DNA from: Pyronema omphalodes
Taxonomy: Eukaryota > Ascomycota > Pezizomycetes > Pezizales > Pyronemataceae
DNA length: 64,000 bases
Direction: 5' to 3'
Assembly: GCA_024516155.1 (NCBI GenBank)
Contig: JAJJXM010000004.1
Coordinates: 1,302,001 to 1,366,000 of the forward strand
Positions 1 through 11,862 of this stretch are shown in pieces. How positions within the stretch are numbered: position 1 is the first letter of the stretch; each line of letters opens with the position of its first letter. The notes under the pieces were generated by a model. That model ran no database searches. It worked only from the letters and a program-made list of their open reading frames with translations, and was not told where the DNA came from. Made by a program: the position numbers and the translations under genes.

Positions 1-3000
1 CATGAAATGACGTTACACCGTTGCATCGCGTTGCATCGTTTGGTTGTGGGGCGAACAATAATTCTCGGGCGAGAAAACACAACGGTACAGCATCGGTATG
101 AAGAATATCTGGAAGTTACATTCCGTTATATGGCATAGACAGCATATTATATCGTACCATAATTCCGATATGGAAAATATGCCGAAGCGAAACATCGTGC
201 GATGTTTTTCAGCGCTGTTTCGTATGTTGAGAGTGACCAGATGGCCATAGGGGAGTTGTAGTACGCGAGTTAGGACATCAAGATCATAGAACTGTGACTT
301 CGGTGAGGATTATATTAAAAGGGAATGGAGATTGAAGCGAAAATGTGGATATATATGAGGATATGAATATGGGTACGAGGATAGCGAACGACGCGACGTA
401 GAAGATTAGTGATAAAGCCATTTATGCAATTCAGTAGAGATGGAAGAGAGGGTAATGGCATTATATATGTATACCGTAGACGGCAGTTGTCTTGGCATTT
501 GCAGTTGTATGATGATGGGACAAATGCCGGACGTCACTTACCCTTGTACCCCAATGCTTCCTCTAAGACTACGCACATCTAGCCAGTAATATCGCGCTTC
601 ATAGAAAATCAGCTCATCTCGGACGGCGTCCAATGTGTTCTAGAGTGGGATTCTGCAACTACACTGGCTATTCCTATCTACTGACCGCGGACCGGTATCG
701 GTTAATTAGATTCACGAATCTAGCTATATAAGAAGGTTCATAGTTTGTTGTTTGTATCTGAAAAGTATGTTCCTTCCCAAGGGATACAAACTAGCTGGTG
801 ACTGTGAACGTCCCAAACTTTTCTAGGCTTTCCTTTCCGTGTCTCTGTGATCGAAAAAATGACCCTTTGGATACTGCTTTTAGGAGTCGAAATCCGTTTT
901 GAGGGCAAAATGTTCTCTGCCTTTAAAATTCAGTCGATCTGGTATTTGTAGTCCATTGAGCTTGGAAGCATCTATACATCGCCATTATTACGTAGATGTG
1001 CATAAGCCATACTGAAATGGAAGTTCTTGACAAAACATATCTAAAGTGCTTGAAAATTGTTACAGTTATCTTTCATGTTGCAGTGGCTCCAAATTTGTCG
1101 GGTCGGTTCAGCAGTGCGTTACTTCCAATTTCGACACAGGAATCTTGACTACAAATCAACCTGCAATATGAATTTTGTGTGAAACTTGAAATACCTCACC
1201 CGTGCTGAAGCCTGTGCATAATTTCGACGGCCCTCCACTTACGTTCAGCATCCACGGAATTTTCAAGATCCAAACAGCATTAACCTTCACCCTTTCACTC
1301 ACCTGCAGAATCCTTAGACCAGATATTATTGCATTAGCTTCCTGTCTCCCAAAATTCCCTTTTTTATGGGTTTGATCTATCGTCTGTTTCCGTATCGACA
1401 CTACTTCGCTCAGCCAAAGCATATCCACGGTATTCCTCGAAAGTTTTCAATGGATCAATCATCTCCCTTGTAGTCTGTTCTTGCACAACCGCTTCAAATT
1501 TGTGTTGTTATATATTTTCCTTCTAAAATGAGTTAGAGTCCTGATTGCCCCGCTCCTTTTTGATCCTCTTAATCTTTTTCCTCAGGATTAAGGTGGATAA
1601 CCAACAAAGATGCTTCGAAGTTTCTTCATACTTTCGCTGTTTTTGACGCCAGTATCGATGGAATTTCCGCTCTCATTGAAGTTTCCCCGGCGATGTTGTC
1701 TATTGTTTTTGCTAGCGTTCTTTCCGGCTAATAATGTTTTCTTTTTCGCCTTTATGGCCCATAGGCCATTTGTGATTTCGTTGTCACAAAGCTAATTAGC
1801 GGAAACGCAAATCTGGATGCTATATTGCTAGTCATTTTTGTCCCAGCGGTGAATAGAATTTGATGTAAAATGGGCCGAGCAAAATTGTTTCAACGACGGA
1901 TGGGTAAAAGAGGTGATGAATGAATAATCCTAGAATCCTGAATCTTACTGATGGGCTGTTGGGGGAAAGGATGTCTATTTATAGAAATCAAACTGGTACA
2001 GAACTGTGTCTGTTTATTAATGACGTGGTGAACACTGAAGGCTTTAGACACCGAGTCAAATCTATTTTGCGCTTATCAAACTTCGTTTCGTCGAGAGTTA
2101 GATGGTGGATTGTGATGAGCCCTGGCTTTCTTTCTTTTTTTTATCTCTTTTTTTTTTCCTTCTTTTCTTCTTCATTTTGTTTCCTTTTTCTGGGACATAT
2201 TCCACAGAAAATATCAAGGATTCTAAGTGGCCACCGACGGTTAAAATTTCAACCTGCTACGAGATAACAGTGGGTTCCTCCTTGGGAATGAAAGTGGACA
2301 TCAACACATGGTGAAGGAGTTTTGAATAAACATCACGTGTGTTGACATATGTGCAGGGTCCGGAGATATTGCTGAAACTATGCTTACACCAGGATTCAAT
2401 GCTTGAGGTAATAAAAGGAGTACATATCGAGGGTGTGAGTCATGTCAAGCGCGCCGGGATCCTGGACAAGACGCATGAGGCAATATGATAATTAAAGAGC
2501 TGATATATAGGACAATCTATGCATGGAATCCTGAGTTCAAGATCAGTTGACATACGTGTGAAGAACAACACATATGGATTTGCGTTTGCTTTTCCACAGG
2601 CTGTGAGCGATTAAAATGTGGCCCGCGTTTACGAACAAAAAGCAACACAGTATGAGTCAATAGATGATCTGGAAGGGTTATCGGTAGTGGAAGTAGATTG
2701 GGTTTGTTGAAACGTCTAACACTGCATAACCTGTGAATGGAAGTTCACGTCATAGGCCCTTAGGAATTATTTGTGTCGAGATGGAGGGGAAGGTTTGACG
2801 TACACAGAAAATCGGCAGGGAAAAATCAAAGCCAATTTTTATAAATTCCATGAAATCAGATGCACCACATACATCATACTCCCGTTAATATGCCAGGAAT
2901 GTGACAACTGATACCAAGGGGTGACTCCGTGATCAGCGAGCCAATACAACCTCCGAGACTGTAATTGCTCGACAAAACACATCAATAGTTGGGGCTGTGA

Positions 3001-3536
3001 AACATTCAGTTCCTTGCTTTCAGTTCCCGTAAATGAGATGCATTCACATCGATGCTTGCAAGTTAACCCGGTCTTGAATCCAGAAGCGTGGATACTATGA
3101 GCAGGCCGACATGATCACACAATTAACATGCACTGGAATATTTTCCCACGGCGATGCGTCCATTATGATTGGGGATTCCGACTGCAGTGGTCAATTCGGC
3201 AAAGCGATTGTGGGCTCATTAATACTGTGCTCGATCAGAAGACTAAAGCATATGTGCGCATCAGGGATTTTGAGTCAAACTGCGGGACCAAACCCCGATT
3301 GGACCGGTTTCCAAGTTTACCACAACGAGCGCAGATTGTTTTTCATCACATAAAATACCTAATGTAATGCCGTCTTAGCGGGTGTTTATCTCCATAGCTC
3401 CAGCTCGTTGATCCATTTTTTTTTCTGAACGTTCCCCTCCTCATCTCTCACAAGCTATAAAACCACACAATCTATCAGTCTCACAATCCACAACCACATT
3501 ACCCACATTGTTACCCTATAATTATCACCATAAAAT
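1..3536. other. Gene-poor leading stretch
   Basis: No reading frame here is long or coding-like enough to call. A minus-strand segment around 1300-1500 has short open runs in two frames that could be remains of exons, but no consistent gene can be assembled. Positions 484-540 share a motif (TGTCTTGGCAT, TGCAGTT, TATGATG, GGGACAAA) with 30375-30455, so part of this stretch is probably old dispersed repeat. T-rich tracts occur at 2125-2190. Confidence 0.5.
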
Positions 3537-4265
3537 ATGTCCAACCAGAAGACGAAATCCTTCGTCAAACAAAAGCGGTCACAACAAGCCCACGGCGGTT
3601 CTTCGAATGCAGCACAAGAAAGCAGCACTTCGAGCAACACTCTCCCCCAAACCTCCACACCATGCACAACCTCTCTGTCAGATTTATCCGAGACATCTAC
3701 AGGGCGGACATTTACATGCCTATGTTTCCCAGCCGATGGCAGTCCACTGCACCTGGTTGAAGCCAGGATGGGTGCAGGCCAATTTAAACCAAAGCATGGA
3801 GGTGTCAAAGAACCCGATCTCAGTGAGCACCTGAAAGGCGACAGTAGTAAGCACGACATGCAAGCTATAATTGTACGGGACACGTACCCCTTCGGAATCA
3901 ATACTGCATATTGGTCTTATTACAGCATTGACCCGAATCTGCCGGCTAACAAATCCTTGTTATCATTTCCAATGGTCAAGTCCGCCATTGCGAACTCTAC
4001 TGCTACCGGTCAAAAGTTTGAGGATAGGTATTTTTACCGTGGGGATTACTTTTTGGTGAGATTGGAAGACGAGACAGACAGGACGGATTTTGAAGCGCGG
4101 GGTCAGAGCATTCACCCGAGGCTGATCCCGCGTTTAAGGGAAATCATCGAAATATTTATAGCTCATAACTGGCGGGAAGAGTTCTTGGAAAAACAGGTCC
4201 AAAGGGATGTAGAGATGGGCATAAAAGGATATTTGCGAAGCTCTCGAGTAGGAACTTATGAGTAG
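3537..4265 (+). CDS. Unrecognised 242-aa protein
   Basis: A single-exon reading frame starts at an ATG in a good context (AAAATATGTCC). It is preceded by a TATA-like CTATAAAA at about 3455 and a CA/CT-rich leader, which makes it a believable gene. The first 65 residues are rich in Ser, Thr, Gln and Lys and probably disordered. Residues from about 65 to the end look globular (TFTCLCFPADGSPLHLVEAR, then a central segment with DTYPFGIN and AYWSYYSIDPN) and the C-terminal third is charged and probably helical (RLIPRLREIIEIFIAHNW). There is no signal peptide, membrane segment or motif I can name. It resembles the small lineage-restricted globular proteins common in filamentous ascomycetes. No operon-like or paired neighbour gives a clue to its role. 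Confidence 0.65.
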   Translation: MSNQKTKSFVKQKRSQQAHGGSSNAAQESSTSSNTLPQTSTPCTTSLSDLSETSTGRTFTCLCFPADGSPLHLVEARMGAGQFKPKHGGVKEPDLSEHLKGDSSKHDMQAIIVRDTYPFGINTAYWSYYSIDPNLPANKSLLSFPMVKSAIANSTATGQKFEDRYFYRGDYFLVRLEDETDRTDFEARGQSIHPRLIPRLREIIEIFIAHNWREEFLEKQVQRDVEMGIKGYLRSSRVGTYE

Positions 4266-6049
4266 AATGTATTGTCATGAAATTACCATAGTCCATGTTA
4301 AAAACAATATGTAAACTGACGTGCCCATAGGCCTCAAGGACGTAGTATAAGCAAGGCTGAGGAGGATTTTCTAGACCTTTTTTTTGAAATTTTTTTACCC
4401 ATTAATATCAAAAAAAAACAATAAGCAATGACGAGCGACAGTAAGAGTAAGGCAAGCAAACCAGGGGAGTGTGTTATTAGTTTCTTTTCCAAGTTCAAAC
4501 TACTTAGCATAGTACTTTCCAATGCTTCTTTGATGAGACAAAAGGCAACCAGTTTTTTTATAATTTTGTACGATATTCTGTCCCATCCGACCCGCCATCT
4601 TGAACGCACCGCGGCGGGCTCTGGAACTGCATGGGTCAAGCCCGATTTATGGTGTCCTCATTGCATATCTCTGTAGTTCCAATTCCGGTCCAGTAGATAG
4701 TCGCTGAATGAATAAAGCAAGCATAATTCTTGACATGTAACTCACCGATATTGCTGTACGCAACTCCACTGATAATGACTGATTAAATTCTAATCCTTTA
4801 AAAATTTAACCAAGACCCAGGACTACTAATTAAAATGTGCAACATATGACTATACATAACTAGCGGTGCTGAAATTCCATAACTTCAAGTTTCCAGAGAA
4901 GAAAACATGAGTTAATTCTAGTTCCAATGGTATGTAGCTAGCCAGTGATTTCCCCAATTCCCCTAGTGCTATCTATTCTACTCTTTCAGGCCTTCCCTAA
5001 CCCCCAAGTGCTTCTACCTCAACCGTACCGCAGAACTCATCCCTCTACCGCGTTCCAGTCTCAAACCACTGCTATCTTTACCCCACGAACTAAAAACCAA
5101 GCTTATGATATACGAATCATTGATAGGAGAGAGGCCATGTGTTCTATATTATACAGTATTTACTAGTTTGGATAATAGGCGTTCAACCTGCTGTTTTGAC
5201 GCTGACCCATCTAAGGAAAGTCATATAGCTGATGGATAATGGATTTGATTCAGTAGTACGGGATATTGAGAAATGAAAGTCATGTTTATCAGTGATTATT
5301 CCACGCTGAAGTCAGAATAATGTCTATCGGGAGCGGCTGCAACATGCCTTAAAGATTTTGAGGATTGCAGTCTTAGAACTCTCGCTTATATGAGTACCCG
5401 GCTATACCGAGCGTGGTTTTTAGGACTACATATATTGTCCATCACACTTTCATTGACGGGTATGAGGATTAATCTTTTGTCAACGGTTAAATGATTGTTA
5501 AGTGTGGTGTTAATAGTACATCACTAGTTGGTATTGATGTGGTTCTTTTTTTCAACATAAATTACGATTAGTCAATAGTTAAATGGTTTTATTATTCAGT
5601 AATTGGGCTGCTACTAGTATTTAAATAAGGAATTAAGGGTTAAGCGAGCATTAAGCGGTCACCCCGCTGAAATATTAGACGTTGTACGGGAGAATGATAT
5701 ATTAGGATACATACAGCTAGGCTGATGAGATAGGTGAAATAAAGTAGTGAAGCTGCAACTGAGCCAGGATTGAATAATGCAATATCACCTGACGAACTCT
5801 CGGCAGATCCTCGGCGAAACTTTTTAGAATAGGAGCTTTGATATACTTATTTTCGAAAAAAGATTCTCAATCAGCCTTTTAGATGTCTCGGCAAGCCCTC
5901 GGGATGTGACAGAATCATCGAATTTGGATTCACGAATATGTTACGAATATCTTATGTCTCCACAGTTTCTTGATAAGTGATTCTTAGCTCCTGTATTCTT
6001 ATTGGTACATATTTTGAATACAATAATCGGTCGAAAAAGACTACCAAAA
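4266..6049. other. Intergenic, no gene seen
   Basis: Only short ORFs occur. The best is an 82-codon frame at 4428-4676 on the plus strand, opening at an ATG just after an A-rich run, but its composition and lack of motifs do not support a call. The sequence is AT-rich and shows no structured RNA or repeat that I can define. Confidence 0.5.
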
Positions 6050-6916
6050 TCAACCACCAGGCCGGGGTGGCATGGTATAATTTCCTACATCTGCGGAAAA
6101 GCCAACGGGTCCAAATGCCGCGTCGCTGTCACTGGTGTCATTGGTTACCGGGGTTTGTTCTTAAGGGAGGAGTACCCGGTGCTTAGAATAAGTAGTTACT
6201 CTCTGTGGTGAAAGAGTACATACTTGACCTGTGTTAAGGGTGCCCCCCTTACCCGATCTATAGCGCCCACTGACATGCCAGGCAAAGCTCTATATAACGA
6301 TACGATAAGGCCGGGCACAACTTTGGGGCCACAGCACCCTCGTGTTATCCATGCTAGTTTCAAGAAGAGTTGTTTCTTCGGGGATATTGAGGGTCTTAGA
6401 GTGGCTCTTGAGGTGTTCCTTGATGTTTGTTTCTTGAAGCCTCGTGTCAGAGGCGTCTTTCTCGAGGTGTCTCTTGATGTGTTTCTTAAGAGTGTTGCTT
6501 GGAGTTCCTTGAAGCGTCTCCTGGGGAGTAATTTTGAGATGTATTTCTGGAAGCATCTTCTTTGAGGCGTCCCTGTAGCAGTATTTCTTTGTGGTCCGGC
6601 GTAGTAGAATGTATTCTTTGAGGGTAAATTTAATTCCCAGAGTGTGTTTCGTAAGGTGAAGAGAGAGCCTGGTACTCGAGGCATTTTTGAAAAGTTGTTC
6701 CTATGAAGAGAACGCGTCGTGACAGGAAATAGTAACAATTCGCGTACCTCGCAGCGGCGCAGCGGCGCAGACTAGATATGGTGCGTTGTGTTGTGTTGTG
6801 CGCGGTTAATGGTTCATGAGAAGTCACTTCCGCTTTATACATCGTTACTGGGGCTAGTTCCAGGAACCATGGAAAGACCTTCTGTACCTACTTAGGTGTA
6901 GACAAGCGTTGGAATA
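6050..6916 (+). mobile_element. Degenerate SINE copy split by an insertion
   Basis: 6060-6207 aligns with the head and middle of the intact SINE at 39920-40260. Shared blocks are the B-box area (CCAACGGGTCC for GCAACGGGTTT), TTGGTTACCGGGGTTTG, GGGAGG.GTACCCGGTGCT and AGAATAAGT. The continuation of that SINE (CTTAGGTGTAGACAAGCGTTGG) appears only at about 6888-6915. About 670 bp therefore interrupt the element. The intervening DNA contains degenerate tandem blocks at 6400-6560 (variants of CTTGAGGTGTTCCTTGATG), which create long but implausible ORFs on both strands. The inserted sequence's own ends are not clear. Confidence 0.55.
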
Positions 6917-7025
6917 AAATTTGGGAAATGCAATAGTAGTTTGAAAACTGTCATAACCTTAGCGTATCATACAGAAATAAAAGATTGTTGTCAACCACCG
7001 CGCCAGAAACCATAACGAAGATTGA

Positions 7026-8051
7026 CTAATCTTTTGACCATCCTCTTCCCCTTCCTCTGCCTCTATCACCTCTTCCTCTGCCTCGATCTCCGCTATATCC
7101 TCCCCGATCTCCTTTATAGCTTCCTCGATCTCCTTTATAGCTTCCTCGATCTCCACCATATCCTTCTCGATCTCCACCATATCCTCCCCGATCACCACCA
7201 TATCCTCCTCGATCACCACCATATCCTCCTCGATCACCACCATATCCTCCTCGATGATTCCCCCTTCCTCTTTCCCTATCATTTCCTCTATCTCTCCCAA
7301 ATCCTGGCCAAGATCCTCCCTCCTTTCCGATATGAGGGTAACCCCCCCTCGGATAAGCATCTTGACCAGAGGAGCTACCCGGTCTACTTTCACCTTTGAT
7401 TTTAGATTTAGCCACCCGTCTCTTCTCGAACTCTGCACTTAACGCGGGCCATAAATGTTTCTGAGTCGAAACATGTGCTGTAACCGCGGCATACATATGA
7501 TTCCCTTTCGTGTCTTCTGGTAGAAAATGGCCTCCTAATTCTTGGAATCTTTCAATGAGCTGTTTGTTAATGTGGACGATGTTTTCGGGGATTGATATCA
7601 TTGCCATCAGTTTAGGATTACCAGTCAGCCAATCGCAAAGGGCTGTTAAATGGCGAGCACGTCTGAGAGTTGAGGGTTAGTGGATATAAATAAGACTGAT
7701 TTACGGGGATACTTACTCCATTTTGGCAGCTTTTGCAGCCTCGCTAGAATTCTCTAGCTTGATAGCAGGATTACCGGTAGACATACTTGGACCCCCACCG
7801 CCAAAACGTATGGTAACACCACTACCACTACCGCCACCACTGACACCACCAAAGGAACCCCCACCGTCATCGTCATCGTCGTCTTCGTATGGATTATAAG
7901 AGATGGACTTTCTGGTTTTCGGGTTAAAGTTATGAGAAGATACTGGTGGTGGTGTTGTTGCATAGCCATGTCTGGGAGCATTGTTATCGTTGTTGCCGCT
8001 CCGCATGTGGGAAAATGCACCGGCTATTCCCTCTTCGGCATTTTTACTCAT
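7026..8051 (-). CDS. RGG-repeat protein, two exons, probable RNA-binding
   Basis: Exon 1 is 8051-7717 and exon 2 is 7662-7026. The 54-nt intron (7716-7663) runs GTAAGT to CTCAG and splices GA|A, giving a 323-aa product. The N-terminal 110 residues are low-complexity: Asn/Pro, an acidic DDDDDD run, then Gly/Ser. A central block of about 85 residues looks folded and helical ([50 protein letters not shown]). The C-terminal third is an RGG/RG domain with about eight 7-residue units (GGYGGDR and variants) and a final RGRGRGRG run. RGG domains bind RNA or mediate condensation; that role is inferred from composition only. I do not recognise the central block. The gene lies 173 bp downstream of another minus-strand gene with an RS-like domain. 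Confidence 0.8.
7085..7252 (-). repeat. 21-bp tandem repeat encoding the RGG domain
   Basis: Eight consecutive 21-bp units, each beginning GATC on the plus strand (GATCACCACCATATCCTCCTC and variants), encode 7-residue RGG units on the minus strand. Three adjacent units are identical and the flanking ones diverge step by step, as expected for a coding minisatellite that changes by unit duplication. Confidence 0.85.
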
Positions 8052-8224
8052 CTACTCTATTCATCAGTATCCGATTGTTCGAAAGAGTCATAGGGGCAAT
8101 AAGGGGAATGGAGAACTTCCCGTAGCTCTATAGCAACGGACGGGAGAGCCTATTTAACCACGAAGAAATATTTTCTATAGAACGTGAATAGAGCACTCGG
8201 ATAGACATTGGGGTATTTTCATTG

Positions 8225-9444
8225 CTATCGCAAAGGTAAAGTTGGGGCTGTTCTATCCACCTGCAATAAAGACACGGCAAGTTCTCCAATAGAGGGAGAG
8301 GGATTTTTTGGGGGAGCAATACAAATTCTAGAAAGCCATGGTATTTGAGCAACTGATAATCTTCGTCTCCAACTTCGAGAGGATTCACCAAATCTTCTAT
8401 ATCCACAGGATCGGGAGAAGGGGTACGAGCCGGTGCCATACGGGATGGATGGATATATCCGTCGTCATGTGTCTTTGGTGGAGTTTTCTGTCTGCGGGGT
8501 GGGGATCCGGATTTCTTAATCTTCATCTCAGGACTACGAGATCTTCCGCGTTCTCGGCCACGGTCAACATAATCGCGACGGTGCCAGGTGCGCTGGTGGT
8601 CACGGTCCCTGCTACGGCTGCGGCTACGGCTTCGGCGACGGTCTCGGTCTCGGTCTCGGTCACGACTTCGATCACGACCACGGGATATAGGCTGGCGGGG
8701 GCTATAACTTGGACTCTGTTCGTTTTTAAATGTGGACTGTCGCAATCGTTCGGCGTTGATGGCGGCAGTGACGACGGCTTCAGCAGCGTGTACATCCGCT
8801 GCAGAGGGTTGTGGAGCTCGCAAAACCGGAGGAGCTGAGGGTCGGGACACAGTGGCTGAAGGTTCTTCCCACAGGAATTCATCTTCGATGCTGCTGAAGT
8901 TCTGTCTCCCTAACCTCAGCGCCCTTTGTAAGGCCGGTGGAAGTTCCCCTACCTCACCCTCCTCTTTCTCTTCGGTATCTTCCTTCTCCTTCTTTATAGC
9001 AGCTCCTGTCACTTCCTTCTCAGACGCATGATCTGGAAGGACTCCCCCATTACTTGCCAGCCTCTTCCGAGCCGACTCCAAATCCCATTGGAAACACTGA
9101 AACATACTCTTCTGCTTGCTCAACTTAGCATAAATTAAGTTAGATAACCTTGGAGGAATATCTCTCTCATCTTCCCAGTTGTTCAAAAGCATAGAGTACC
9201 AGCGCCTGCACTGGTTTTCCACTTTCTCCAACGAATCCGCGTCGCCCAGAGCAAACCACATCTGTATATCTTGGCTCTGACAGAAACGACCTAGGACTAT
9301 ATCGACTCTTGAGTCGTGATAGTCATTTCCCGGTGGTGGATTGGGTCGTTGAGACATACCGGAAGTTGAAGGTTGCCCGAATTGGTCGTTGACTCGGTAC
9401 ATCATATAGACCTGCGAAAATGGGAATTTCGTTTCGGACGACAT
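8225..9444 (-). CDS. RS-domain-like protein, uncharacterised
   Basis: The frame is open to 9552, but its first codon there is TTG. The first usable ATG is at 9444-9442 (MSSETKFPFSQ). Residues 1-130 look globular (FSQVYMMYRVNDQFGQ, DIQMWFALGDADSLEKVENQCRRWYSMLLNNW). A charged, Glu-rich region follows, then an Arg-rich stretch with many SR/RD/DR dipeptides (about residues 250-330), like the RS domains of splicing-associated proteins. The C-terminus has a likely 62-nt intron (8322-8261, GTATTG to TTTATTGCAG), giving 385 aa that end in APTLPLR. Without that splice the frame continues to 8128 with an atypical Trp/Cys/Leu-rich tail. A role in mRNA processing is an inference from composition. The family is not recognised. 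Confidence 0.75.
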
Positions 9445-10970
9445 GGTGATAGAGTGTCTGCTGGAGAATTCTCGGTACACTGGATAATACTGGTAGACGG
9501 CGACTGGAGAGTTCTCGTGAAGAAATACCGGTAAAAGGGTGCTTGTGGGCAAGGTTTGTGTGGTTCACGTAATTGATAGATGTAGCACTATAAGCGGTCC
9601 GCGGAATTGCCTCTATACGGGCTCGTAGTTGATAGATGAGCAACGACACGATTGCTCTCGAGGATTGGGAAGCTGTAAATTCCACCTGGAAAGTATTCCG
9701 ACAGTTGACCAAACCGTGGGCCGGCGTAGCAAAGCAAGCGAAACGAGCAAAGCGTTTGAAGCGGTAGTAATACTCAGGGGAGCGTTTATAACGTTCTGGA
9801 CAAAAGAGCGGTGATATCGTGGATCCCTCAGATAAGCGTCGTATTTCGCATTTCGGCTATTCGTTATTCGTAGATGTAGGTGGATATTTCTGTTGCGGTA
9901 TTCGGTACTGTATCGTACGTGCAATCGGTTCAAAAGTTTAAGACGTGGAATAAAGGTGAGGTGGGGGAACGCGTCGTAGCTAGACGAGCGTCATTGACAA
10001 GGATGTACGATCATGCAGCCACGCGACGTATGTATGTAGAACATGTATATGTAGCTTTTAGCGAGCAATTTACCTCTTAACACCTTTGGACTACTTTATA
10101 TACAGAATGATTGATTTCTTATAGACTAAAGGATAAGTAACGTGTAATGGAGACCAATTCCGTTTTGTAAAAAAGAGAAAAAAAAATAGCAGGTAGCTTA
10201 GTAAGAAATCAAGCCCATAGGATAATACCTGGAATCATCTGGCATCCGTCCAGTTTGACTATCTTTTAATGCATATTATTAACAAAGAGGATTTGACACC
10301 CAAATTCATCCAAACTCCAACCGAGTTCTCCAAACTTATGATACCCCGCATCATACAAACTTCCTTCTGCATCAATGCGCGGTTGTTATAGCATGTACAC
10401 ATTTCAAAGTGTACCATTTTATGAGAAGTTTATGATAGTTTCAAGACAATGTCTACTGATAGCGGCGATATGTCGTGTATGTTACTATCACGTTATATAG
10501 TCGCAGCAAGCTTTCTTATAAATACCCCATGAAAAGCTGCTATTTCCCCTGATGCTGTAGTGCATCGAGTGATATCCATGACTCAACGAAACGAAGGTCA
10601 GTAGACTTAAAGGGAACTGAACTCAATATCAATGGATTGATGGATTGATGGATTAATTTAGATTTGACGCAGCTGTTTTTCGCTAGAGGGTTCCATCATC
10701 CCATATCCCGTATCCCGTATCCCTTCTTCCTCTTATCCCTCATCATAATTTTCCGAACATCGATTTATAACCCAAAATACAAAACTGAAGACAAAGGCCC
10801 TCCTAAATAATCGATGTCGCATACTAATTAGCATGATAACGTTAACCAGTACTTGGGCTGTGCCTTTAATTTCGAAAGGTTTGTTACCAATGAATGGTCG
10901 GGCAGGATCCCCGGTTATCGACTTGTCTGGTCATCTACTCAGAGCTCGCCACGCATCGTCCAGGCGGGCT

Positions 10971-10988
10971 GGGGGGGGGGGGGGGGGG
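10971..10988 (+). repeat. G18 homopolymer
   Basis: An uninterrupted run of 18 G lies in otherwise mixed intergenic sequence. It is likely to be length-variable and difficult to sequence, so the exact length may be unreliable. Confidence 0.9.
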
Positions 10989-11564
10989 CTGGTGACGGCA
11001 GGGCAGTTGGTTTACTGAGTAAGCCAGCCCTCCAGTGGCAGTTTGGTTTAAGTTTACCAGAAATCATGAGCCGTGCGCATCGGGGACGTTTCCAGCGCTG
11101 TAGCAAGTGGACACTCCATGCTCCACTATAGTTAAACTTTTACACTCGCTCCACCCTGAAACAGTTTGACTCCCTGCAGACTACAGTAGATTGATATATG
11201 TAACTCATGTTTCTTAGCAAAATACGGTTCCAGTATGTATGAATATTCCGTCTAGAATCTAGTTCTCTTTCCATTCCCTCTTCCATCTACAAGAAGTGTT
11301 ATTTTGAACGGAAAATTGAAAAGTGAAATGGAGGTGGAGAATAGTCTTGATTGATTTAATGCGGTAATGATCTAGCAATACGCGTTCTACAAAAAGACAT
11401 ATAACCAATGTGGAAACTCTACCTCCACGTGCAAGTCACCTGATCCCTAAGTATGGCTAAGGCACGGGAGTTAACCCTAAGCGACTTTTGACAATCGAAG
11501 TTTTGACATCTCTCAGTGCTGCTGCAAGTGATGCATTCACGTCGGGGAGAGAAAGAGTATTGTC

Positions 11565-11862
11565 CTTTATTATTATGGTATTCTTGTTATGAGGAATCGC
11601 TTATAGCCGGCTTTCACCAGTCCAATGCATCAGAATTTTCTGAGCAAAAATATCATATGTAGGCCGTAGTAAAAAACAGCCGCTTTCGAGTGACCGTTCG
11701 TGACACCGACCATGCTCACCCATAGTAAACTGCCCGTCCAGTCCATGGCGCCCCATAGACTGTCGGTCCTGGTCCTACTACAAGACGAGACCGCTAATAG
11801 TGATTCGGTGTGGTCCACATCTGGGATCGGACCGGGCGGACCATGGCGAACTCTGTTATCGA
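11565..11862 (+). mobile_element. Dispersed repeat, ACCGTGCCGAACTC family, copy 1
   Basis: This roughly 300-bp non-coding element aligns in reverse complement with 39736-39904 plus 40276-40345. Shared blocks include CAATGCAT.AGAATT, GAGCAAAA, TTTCGAGTGACC, GTCCAGTCCATGG, CCTGGTCCTACTA and a GC-rich right end (GGGCGGACCATGGCGAACTCT). It carries no ORF. The right end resembles those at 40960-40990, 52640-52665 and 55680-55710. It serves as the empty-site counterpart for the SINE insertion at 39920. Confidence 0.7.

Noticed and set aside
6196..6738. 180-codon minus-strand ORF
   Set aside because: Arg/Thr-rich, built on degenerate tandem blocks inside a transposon-interrupted region, with a competing plus-strand ORF and no motif.
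9445..9552. Extension of the RS-rich protein to 9552
   Set aside because: That frame begins with TTG; the first ATG is at 9444.
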